Source of the DNA: JBBRLA01 sp038231615
GTDB lineage: Bacteria > Myxococcota_A > Polyangia > Palsa-1104 > JAEUJZ01
DNA length: 6,701 bases
NCBI GenBank assembly: GCA_038231615.1
Contig: JBBRLA010000487.1
Location: 1 to 6,701 of the forward strand
Direction of reading: 5' to 3'
Part shown: piece after piece, positions 1-5,255 of the stretch
How the letters are laid out: each line of letters starts with the position of its first letter
Position numbering within the stretch: position 1 is the stretch's first letter
Notes under the pieces: model-generated
Database searches by the model: none
Told to the model about the DNA's origin: nothing
What the model saw: only the letters and a program-made list of their open reading frames with translations
Made by a program: the position numbers and the translations under genes

Positions 1-109
1 CGTACTACTGTACGTGACCGAGGAAGCGTGGGGGCACCTCCCGCGGCTGAGCGTATGCGAAGCCGTGGGGGAGAGGTACGCCAAAAGCTGCCCGGCCAGG
101 TGCTTCTGT
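1..109. other. Flank downstream of the ferredoxin gene, no assignable gene
   Basis: This short stretch lies beyond the ferredoxin stop codon. On the plus strand one frame is open from base 2 to a TAG at 185-187 with fairly high GC at third positions, so the end of a convergent gene is possible. However, it would overlap the ferredoxin gene by almost 80 bases and the translation matches nothing I recognise. One minus frame is also open and equally GC-rich at third positions, so composition does not decide. I see no clear stem-loop terminator. Confidence 0.3.
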
Positions 110-433
110 TCAGAGCAAGGGCGCCATGATCAGGGAGGAGGGCTGGGTGGGGCACACCTTCAAGCAGTCGCCACAGCCGTTGCATAGGTAGCGGTCCAGA
201 CGGGGGTGGCCGTGGTTGTCGATCTGGATTGCCTGGTCCACGGGACAGACCTGGTGGCAGGCATCGCATGGGGTATTGTAGTAGGCGATGCAGGTGTTCC
301 AGATGAGTTTTGCCCGGATCGGCGGGGGCGTTGGCTCGACCTGGGGTGGGGGCGGAAGTTCAACCTGCGGCTCCGTCGGGCCGCGCCGCCAGAAGGTCAA
401 AAGATCGCGTCGGGACAGGCCCTTGTCGCTCAT
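110..433 (-). CDS. NapF-like ferredoxin with two [4Fe-4S] motifs
   Basis: A 107-residue iron-sulfur protein, presumably an electron carrier or an assembly factor for a redox enzyme. Residues 1-20 contain SRRDLL, a twin-arginine-like motif, but no hydrophobic stretch follows, so export is unlikely. NapF proteins, which are cytoplasmic, carry a similar N-terminal motif. Residues 22-39 form a proline-rich linker. The first cluster motif is Cys48-x7-Cys56-x2-Cys59-x3-Cys63-Pro, the spacing I associate with the last cluster pair of NapF. The second is the classical Cys84-x2-Cys87-x2-Cys90-x3-Cys94-Pro. NapF normally has more clusters and is longer, so this is a reduced form. The ATG shares bases with the cytochrome stop codon (ATGA), implying translational coupling. 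The fold is secure; the partner enzyme is unknown, and no nitrate reductase gene is visible here. Confidence 0.85.
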   Translation of the reverse strand: MSDKGLSRRDLLTFWRRGPTEPQVELPPPPQVEPTPPPIRAKLIWNTCIAYYNTPCDACHQVCPVDQAIQIDNHGHPRLDRYLCNGCGDCLKVCPTQPSSLIMAPLL

Positions 434-1536
434 GGCAAGGCCTGGATCAGGTTGGCCACGATGGCCCGCCCGGCGTCGTCGACCAGGTTGGAGCCCTGGG
501 GCGGCATCTGGAGGGACTCGGGGCTGACCTCGCGGACGCCCATGCGCTTGTAGACGGCGCTGCCCGCGGGGTCGCCGCGCACGACCCGGGGCTGGCCGTC
601 GGTCCCGCCCTTGGTGCTCATGGTGAGCTGGTTCACCGTCGTCAGGTACATCGGGGTCTGCTGGACGGTGGCCAGCTTGCCCACCTCCAGCCGCAGGACC
701 ATGTTGATGGTATTCTGTACGTCGGAGTCGGCGGCGTGGCACCCGCCGCAGTTGGCGTGCAAGTAGCCCAGGCCCTGGCGGATGGCGACGCCGCCGGGGA
801 TTGGGAAGCCGGCGGGAGGCGGCGGGGCGGTCAGCAGGCCGTGGTCCGTGAGGTATTTGAGGTTGACCCCGGTGGCGGTGCCGGCGAGCTGAATGGCGGA
901 GAAGCCTAAGGGGCGTTCGTAGACCTTGCGGTGGCAGCTTTCGCAGTCCATCTGCGGCGGGATGTCGTGGCCGCTGCCGCGGGCGTTGGGCACGCCGACG
1001 AGGTTCAGGGCAGCGTCGCTCTCATCGTCGAGCCAGCGGTAGGTCACCAGCACCCAGCCGGAGTCTTGTACCGACTTGTCGCCGCGCTTCCACTCCATGC
1101 GCGTCTCGATCCGCTTGCCCCCGGCGCGGAACTCCTTCCACAGCTTGGTGCCGATGGGATACCGCCAGCGGTCCATGTTGCCGCTGTCGATTTTGCCGCC
1201 GGGCGGCAGGAAAACGTAACGCTGCTTGCCCGAGCCGTCGGCCCACAGTTCGTACTGCGGCTGGAAGGGCATGACCCCGTCTGCCAGGGTAGGGGTACGC
1301 AGGTCGGGGCTGGAATAAAGGCCGGTGCGAGAGAGCCAGGGCGGGGCGTAGTTGAAGACCTCGATGGACGGGGCGGCGGCCTGCACCGGGTCGCCGATCA
1401 AAGGCGGGTCGGGCCGAGCGGTCGGGCTCATATCGAGGGTCGGCGGCGTCGAGGGAAGCGGGTCGGGGGTGGGGCCCCCGCACGCCCCCAGGAGGGTCAT
1501 GAAGGCCAGTGCCGGCAGTGGCGTGCACAAGCGCAT
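430..1536 (-). CDS. Diheme c-type cytochrome lipoprotein (SO_2930/TIGR03806-like)
   Basis: A 368-residue exported lipoprotein. Residues 1-19 form a lipoprotein signal ending in LLGAC, with Cys19 as the likely lipidated residue. A proline-rich spacer follows at about 21-46. Residues 60-185 form a conserved domain containing YELWADG, WRYPIGTKLWKEF, ETRMEW and GWVLVTYRW. I recognise this pattern from the SO_2930/TIGR03806 family of diheme cytochromes, whose function is not established. Two c-type haem sites follow: CESCH at 198-202 and CGGCH at 263-267. Met344 in MPP is a candidate distal haem ligand. The protein should be anchored in the envelope and face the periplasm. The start is fixed by the signal peptide and by a TATAAT box lying only six bases upstream, which suggests a leaderless message. 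The ferredoxin gene follows with an ATGA overlap. An electron-transfer role is safe; substrate and partner are unknown. Confidence 0.88.
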   Translation of the reverse strand: MRLCTPLPALAFMTLLGACGGPTPDPLPSTPPTLDMSPTARPDPPLIGDPVQAAAPSIEVFNYAPPWLSRTGLYSSPDLRTPTLADGVMPFQPQYELWADGSGKQRYVFLPPGGKIDSGNMDRWRYPIGTKLWKEFRAGGKRIETRMEWKRGDKSVQDSGWVLVTYRWLDDESDAALNLVGVPNARGSGHDIPPQMDCESCHRKVYERPLGFSAIQLAGTATGVNLKYLTDHGLLTAPPPPAGFPIPGGVAIRQGLGYLHANCGGCHAADSDVQNTINMVLRLEVGKLATVQQTPMYLTTVNQLTMSTKGGTDGQPRVVRGDPAGSAVYKRMGVREVSPESLQMPPQGSNLVDDAGRAIVANLIQALP

Positions 1537-1542
1537 CGCCCT

Positions 1543-1572
1543 ATTATATCCGCCGCGGATGCCCGGCGGCAA
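1543..1572 (-). promoter_or_regulatory. Predicted sigma70-type promoter of the cytochrome-ferredoxin unit
   Basis: On the minus strand TTGCCG (1572-1567) and a perfect TATAAT (1548-1543) are separated by 18 bases. Transcription would normally begin about seven bases after the -10 box, which is at or next to the A of the ATG at 1536. The message is therefore probably leaderless or nearly so, and no Shine-Dalgarno sequence is present. The -10 box is strong and the -35 box matches four of six consensus bases. Confidence 0.6.
1550..1569. promoter_or_regulatory. Inverted repeat between the divergent promoters, candidate operator
   Basis: CCGCCG at 1550-1555 and CGGCGG at 1564-1569 form a perfect six-base inverted repeat with an eight-base spacer. 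It lies between the two outward-facing TATAAT boxes and overlaps the spacer of the leftward promoter. Its placement suits a regulator controlling both directions. Such repeats arise often by chance in GC-rich DNA, so this is only a candidate. Confidence 0.3.
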
Positions 1573-1581
1573 GAGCCAGGG

Positions 1582-1587
1582 TATAAT
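1582..1587 (+). promoter_or_regulatory. Predicted -10 box of the rightward TPR-panBC unit
   Basis: A perfect TATAAT stands 18 bases before the ATG of the first TPR gene, so the leader would be only about 12 bases long. No good -35 hexamer sits 16-18 bases upstream, and no Shine-Dalgarno sequence precedes the ATG. The rightward promoter may therefore need an activator or a different sigma factor. TATAAT is rare enough in DNA this GC-rich to be notable. Confidence 0.5.
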
Positions 1588-1605
1588 GTCCACAACGGCA
1601 GCTTG

Positions 1606-3033
1606 ATGAACACCTGGATGAACCGCCATGTGCGTGCCGGACTGACGATGGGCGTCTATGGACTTGCACTTGCGCTTGGGCTTTGGCCAGGGCCATGGAA
1701 AAACCCGGCATGGGCCGCGGACCAGGCATTGGCGGCGACCGGCGTGGGATTGTCGAAAGCCGCGGTGGCCCAGGTGGTCGGGGACCTGATGGAGCAGGCC
1801 CGGGCGCTGGAGGACGAGGCCCAGCGCAAGGTCAGCGGGGATGGCGAGCGGAAGGCCCTGCTGGAACGGGCGGTGGCGTTGCTGACGCGGGCCCTGACTC
1901 TTTGCCCGCACCACGCCGAGGCGCGGGTGGACCTGGGGCGCGTCCTGTCGGATTCGGAGCTGGGGGAGGACGGGGTGCGCCGCTCGGCCCGGGAACTGTA
2001 CCGCGCCCGCGAAGACGATCCGGCCCGTATCTTCGAGTACGAGATCTCTCAGCTTCTCGGCATCGTGCTGTCGCGGCTCTCGCTTTTCCAGAAGGCGGTG
2101 GACGAGTACGACCGCACCCAGCAGTGCCTGCCGGGGCAGCCCGGATCGCCGATGCGGCAGCGTTCCCAGCGGGCGACCATTTTGGGGAATTCCGCCGAGG
2201 CGCTGATGGCCATGGGGCGCCTGTCCGGGGCCATCGAACGCTACAGCCAGGCAGAGGCCATGGACGGCACCGACCAGGCGGCGTTGCACAGCCTGGGGCT
2301 GGCGGTGGCCTACGATCGGGACGGGCAGATCGAGAAGAGCCGGGACGCGCTCCTGCGGTCGCTGACCACCGACCCGGCGCTGAAGCTTTTCCAGAGCGAC
2401 GCAGTGTTCTTCGTACCGTCGGGGGACCGCAGCTATTACCTGGGGCTCCTTTCGGAGGCCTTCGACGATCGAGAGACGGCGCTCTCGTCGTGGCAGCAGT
2501 TCCTGAAGGAGCTGCCGCAAAGCCGCTATGCCGCCCGCGCCCGGGTGCATCTGGAGACGCTGCGTCGTACCCCGGGGCTTTCGGCGATGGAGCTGTACCG
2601 GGCCGAGGTGGTCATCGGCGACCCGCTTTTCCCGCCGGATCGGCAGGCGACGCAGCTTCTGGGCAAACGCATCCGCAGCGATGAGGACATCCAGCGCACG
2701 GCGCAGGCGCACCGGCTGGAGCTGCGGCAATGCTACGCCCGTTCGCTGCGCAAGGAGCCCCGGCTGACCGGCGAGATCGAGGTGGCGCTGGTGCTGGAGC
2801 GCGGCGGCTCGGTGGCCCTGGCGGAGGTGATTCGCAACGGTTTCGCGGTGGACGCAAGCGCGGGAGCAACTGGCGCCACCGGAGCAGGGCAGGGGAGTCA
2901 GGAGACGATGACCCCTGCCGCTCGGGAACTGGTCCACTGCGCCGTGGACACGCTGCGAAGGTGGCGGTTCCCCTCGTCGGAAGCCGAGCGTGACGAGTTG
3001 GCCATCCCGCTGCTCTTCGAGGCCCGAAAGTGA
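1606..3033 (+). CDS. Exported TPR protein with C-terminal AgmX/PglI-like (TonB-like) domain
   Basis: A 475-residue envelope protein. Residues 1-37 are a signal peptide with hydrophobic core at about 11-29 and a likely signal peptidase I site after Ala35-Trp-Ala37. Residues 55-320 are helical repeats of the TPR type. The clearest are around 82-110 (LLERAVALLTRAL with HHAEARVDLG) and 190-260 (AEALMAMGRLSGAIERY and AALHSLGLAV). Residues 362-473 resemble the AgmX/PglI C-terminal domain of myxobacterial gliding proteins, with Cys376 in RQCYARSL, Cys445 in VHCAVDTLRRWRFP and the IPLLFE end. A Gly/Ala/Thr-rich insertion interrupts this domain at about 416-438. The role is probably scaffold or adaptor in a periplasmic complex; the specific process cannot be told. 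It is first in an apparent operon with a paralogue and panBC. ATG 1606 is preferred; ATG 1618 is a possible alternative. Its last codons are duplicated just downstream. Confidence 0.8.
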   Translation: MNTWMNRHVRAGLTMGVYGLALALGLWPGPWKNPAWAADQALAATGVGLSKAAVAQVVGDLMEQARALEDEAQRKVSGDGERKALLERAVALLTRALTLCPHHAEARVDLGRVLSDSELGEDGVRRSARELYRAREDDPARIFEYEISQLLGIVLSRLSLFQKAVDEYDRTQQCLPGQPGSPMRQRSQRATILGNSAEALMAMGRLSGAIERYSQAEAMDGTDQAALHSLGLAVAYDRDGQIEKSRDALLRSLTTDPALKLFQSDAVFFVPSGDRSYYLGLLSEAFDDRETALSSWQQFLKELPQSRYAARARVHLETLRRTPGLSAMELYRAEVVIGDPLFPPDRQATQLLGKRIRSDEDIQRTAQAHRLELRQCYARSLRKEPRLTGEIEVALVLERGGSVALAEVIRNGFAVDASAGATGATGAGQGSQETMTPAARELVHCAVDTLRRWRFPSSEAERDELAIPLLFEARK

Positions 3034-3135
3034 GGCCAGGGCATGACGGCGGCAGTGCGGATGCCGGAAGGCGTGGCCATCCCGCTGCTCTTCGAGGCCC
3101 GAAAGTGAGGCCAGGGCATGCAGGCGGCAGTGAGG
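2999..3135 (+). repeat. 75-bp-period direct duplication across the TPR1-TPR2 junction
   Basis: Copy 1 (2999-3060) and copy 2 (3074-3135) are 62 bases each and differ at three positions (3046, 3047 and 3058 against 3121, 3122 and 3133). Copy 1 holds the last codons and stop of the first TPR gene plus 27 bases of leader. Copy 2 repeats these in the leader of the second TPR gene. The 75-base period equals 25 codons, so copy 2 again reads VAIPLLFEARK then stop in the original frame. Near-identity indicates a recent event or ongoing conversion. Confidence 0.95.
3132..3135 (+). promoter_or_regulatory. Shine-Dalgarno (GAGG) supporting the TTG start of TPR2
   Basis: GAGG stands five bases before TTG 3141. 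The corresponding place in the first repeat copy reads GCGG, so this better ribosome site comes from one of the three differences between the copies. This supports TTG 3141 over the in-frame GTG codons at 3030 and 3105. Confidence 0.5.
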
Positions 3136-3140
3136 CGCAC

Positions 3141-4265
3141 TTGAGGACCGGCTGGCAGTACATCGTGGCCGCGGCCCTGGTTGGGTGCGCCCTGGCTTCC
3201 GGGGCCCGTGCCGACTCGCCGAATTTATGGAACGCGAACGCGAACGCGCGACCCGGCGCAACCATGGGGAAGGCTGCCGCCCCATCCGGCTATCGGGAGA
3301 TCTGCACCCGCGCCCGCGCCGTGCTCCATCGCGAGTCGAGCGACTCGCCGGATCAATCTTACCTGGCGGACCTGGCCGGCTCGCCGGACCTGGCCGGCGT
3401 GCTCCCCGAGATCGTGCGCTCCCTGCGCGAGGCGACGCGGCAGGTGCCCGACGGGGCCGACGCCTGGGCGCTGCTGGGAGAATCGCTGGTCCGTCTGGAT
3501 TCCCGCGTGTCCGGCGATGTACCGCCCGATCGGGACGAGGCACTTTCCGCGCTCTTGCGGGCGCAGCGACTCGGCACCGATAGCGCCTACCACTCGATGG
3601 CGCTGGCCCTGGCGCTGGCACAGTCGGGAGATCTGGAACCGTCGCTTTTTCTGTACCGCCGGCTGGTCCGCAACCGCCACACCCCGCTGCTTCTGCGCCG
3701 CACCGCCGACGTGCTGATGGCCCTGGGCCGCCTGGATGAGTCCCTCCCCCTGTACCGTGAGGCCTGTGGGGGTTCGATCACCGAAGCGCAACGGGTGCGG
3801 GGTGCCGGCTACCCGATCCGGCTGGAGGCGGGACGGGCCTGCTATGCTCTGGCGGCGGCCCTGGACCGCTCCGAACGCTTGTCCTCCGTGCCCGGGGCGA
3901 TGCGTCAGGCGGTCGCCCTGGACCCGACGCAACGTTCCTTCGGGCTGGGCAGCGACTTCGTGCCCGCGGTGGACCGGGCCTACTACCGCTCCCTGGTTTT
4001 CGCCAGGCAGGGGGACAGTTGCCAGGAACTGGCCGCGCTGCGAGCCTACCTGGACCCCGATAAGGTCCCGGTCTACGCCGCCAGGGCCAAGTCCCGCCTT
4101 TTGCGCCTGGTCCCGCTGGCCCTCTTGTGCAAAGGGGAGTATAGTTTTCGCCTGAAGCCGAAGGCCGAAAGATCGATAGATGTGCCGCTTGGATCCCAAC
4201 CGGACCGAGACGGAGGTGCCCCATGGCCAGTTCGAGTGGACGCCGGGTCAAAGTCACCCACCTGA
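3141..4265 (+). CDS. Second exported TPR-like protein, probable paralogue of the upstream gene product
   Basis: A 374-residue protein from a TTG start. Residues 1-24 form a signal peptide with core IVAAALVGCALAS and a likely cleavage site after Ala22-Arg-Ala24. The mature N-terminus has an Asn-Ala repeat at 31-36. Residues 85-330 are helical repeats without a catalytic motif. Residues 188-207 (TADVLMALGRLDESLPLYRE) resemble AEALMAMGRLSGAIERY of the upstream protein. Residues 272-320 share the FVP..DR.YY..L block and the following YAARA segment with its residues 269-313, so the two look like ancient duplicates. The AgmX-like domain is missing. The last 20 or so residues look unstructured and overlap panB by 43 bases. 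A GTG at 3030 overlaps the preceding stop codon as GTGA and could be an older start, but it would put charged sequence before the signal. Function unknown; a helper of the first TPR protein is likely. Confidence 0.75.
   Translation: MRTGWQYIVAAALVGCALASGARADSPNLWNANANARPGATMGKAAAPSGYREICTRARAVLHRESSDSPDQSYLADLAGSPDLAGVLPEIVRSLREATRQVPDGADAWALLGESLVRLDSRVSGDVPPDRDEALSALLRAQRLGTDSAYHSMALALALAQSGDLEPSLFLYRRLVRNRHTPLLLRRTADVLMALGRLDESLPLYREACGGSITEAQRVRGAGYPIRLEAGRACYALAAALDRSERLSSVPGAMRQAVALDPTQRSFGLGSDFVPAVDRAYYRSLVFARQGDSCQELAALRAYLDPDKVPVYAARAKSRLLRLVPLALLCKGEYSFRLKPKAERSIDVPLGSQPDRDGGAPWPVRVDAGSKSPT
3231..3248 (+). repeat. Hexanucleotide microsatellite, three AACGCG units
   Basis: Three perfect copies of AACGCG encode Asn-Ala three times at residues 31-36 of the second TPR protein, just after the predicted signal peptide cleavage site. 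Slippage here would change length by two residues without a frameshift. Three copies is a short array and may be chance. Confidence 0.8.
4212..4216 (+). promoter_or_regulatory. Strong Shine-Dalgarno (GGAGG) of panB inside TPR2
   Basis: GGAGG lies six bases before ATG 4223, within the coding sequence of the preceding gene. It fixes the panB start and shows that panB has its own ribosome site despite the 43-base overlap. Confidence 0.8.
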
Positions 4266-5239
4266 CCCTGCGAGAGATGAAAGAGCAGGGCGAGCGCATC
4301 GCCATGCTCACTGCGTACGACGCCAGCTTCGCCCGCCTTTGTGACCAGGCGGGGGTGGACGTGATCCTCGTCGGGGACTCCCTGGGGATGGTGGTCCAGG
4401 GGATGGACAACACCCTCTCGGTCACCATGGACCAGATGGTCTACCACTGCCAGGCCGTGGCCCGGGGGGTCGAGGCGGCGAGCGCCCGATCGATGGTGGT
4501 CGGCGACATGCCCTTTTTGTCTTACCAGGCCTCCACCGACGAGGCGATCCGCAACGCCGGGCGCCTTCTAAAGGAAGGCCGCGCAGAGGCCGTGAAGCTG
4601 GAGGGCGGCGCCGAGTACGCCGAGCTGTCTTCCCGCCTGTGCCGGCTGGGCGTGCCGGTGATGGGGCACATCGGGCTGACCCCTCAGTCGGTACACACCC
4701 TGGGCGGCTTCAAGGTCCAGGGGCGCAAGGAGGAGCACGCCAAGAAGCTTCTCCAAGATGCCCTGGCACTGGAGCAGGCGGGCTGCTTCGCCCTGGTGCT
4801 GGAGGCCATCCCCCGGGAACTGGCCACCGAGATCACCCGCAGCCTCTCGATCCCCACCATCGGCATCGGCGCCGGGGTGGATTGTGACGGGCAGGTGCTG
4901 GTGATTTATGACCTGCTCGGGATGAACGAGGAGTTCCGGCCCAAGTTCGTCAAGCGGTACGACAACCTGGCGCTGCGGGTGCGCACCGCCATCGATACCT
5001 ACATCGGCGAGGTGCGCAACGGCGACTTCCCGGGTTTGGAGCACAGCTTCAGCAAGGAGCAGCGGCCGGGGCCCTCGGCCTCGCCCTATGGCGGCCTGCG
5101 CATGGCGGCGGCGGGCGGAGTGACGCCCGAGGTGCCCGACGACGAGCCGGATGCGGATGGCGCGCAGCGAAGCGGAACGCCGTTCATGGACAATGCCGGG
5201 GTGGGCTGTGTCCCGCTGCGGATGGTACCCAAGCTGTGA
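4223..5239 (+). CDS. panB: 3-methyl-2-oxobutanoate hydroxymethyltransferase (ketopantoate synthase)
   Basis: PanB transfers a hydroxymethyl group from 5,10-methylene-tetrahydrofolate to 2-oxoisovalerate, giving ketopantoate in the cytoplasm, the first committed step to pantothenate. The 338-residue product shows family signatures: LTAYDASFA at 29-37, VGDSLGMVVQG at 50-60 with metal-binding Asp52, VVGDMPF at 92-98 with Asp95, KLEGG with Glu127, GHIGLTPQSV at 148-157, VLEAIP with presumed catalytic Glu194, and IGIGAG at 213-218. The core ends at EHSF (272-275), where the E. coli enzyme ends. About 63 further residues follow, rich in Pro, Gly, Ala and acidic residues, with no recognised domain. 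The start has a strong GGAGG. The gene overlaps the upstream TPR gene by 43 bases and is followed by panC after 16 bases. Identification is secure; the tail is unexplained. Confidence 0.97.
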   Translation: MASSSGRRVKVTHLTLREMKEQGERIAMLTAYDASFARLCDQAGVDVILVGDSLGMVVQGMDNTLSVTMDQMVYHCQAVARGVEAASARSMVVGDMPFLSYQASTDEAIRNAGRLLKEGRAEAVKLEGGAEYAELSSRLCRLGVPVMGHIGLTPQSVHTLGGFKVQGRKEEHAKKLLQDALALEQAGCFALVLEAIPRELATEITRSLSIPTIGIGAGVDCDGQVLVIYDLLGMNEEFRPKFVKRYDNLALRVRTAIDTYIGEVRNGDFPGLEHSFSKEQRPGPSASPYGGLRMAAAGGVTPEVPDDEPDADGAQRSGTPFMDNAGVGCVPLRMVPKL

Positions 5240-5255
5240 GCCGCGGGTGCGGTCG

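Noticed and set aside
2..187. Plus-strand open frame at the left edge with high third-position GC
   Set aside because: It would run about 78 bases into the well-supported ferredoxin gene and its product is unrecognisable. An opposing frame is equally GC-rich at third positions.
422..433. SRRDLL in the ferredoxin read as a Tat export signal
   Set aside because: No hydrophobic segment follows; the next residues are charged and proline-rich. NapF-type cytoplasmic proteins show a similar motif.
1537..3621. A very long open minus-strand frame continuous with the cytochrome gene, running opposite to the first TPR gene
   Set aside because: The lipoprotein signal and the promoter box fix the cytochrome start at 1536. 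The upstream part is basic, low-complexity translation typical of an antisense frame in GC-rich DNA.
4125..4145. TTGTGC and TATAGT as a promoter for panB
   Set aside because: The spacing is nine bases instead of about 17, and no alternative -35 box fits.
3225..4428. Several long open minus-strand frames opposite the second TPR gene and panB start
   Set aside because: They oppose confidently assigned genes, lack recognisable motifs and reflect GC-rich complementary coding.
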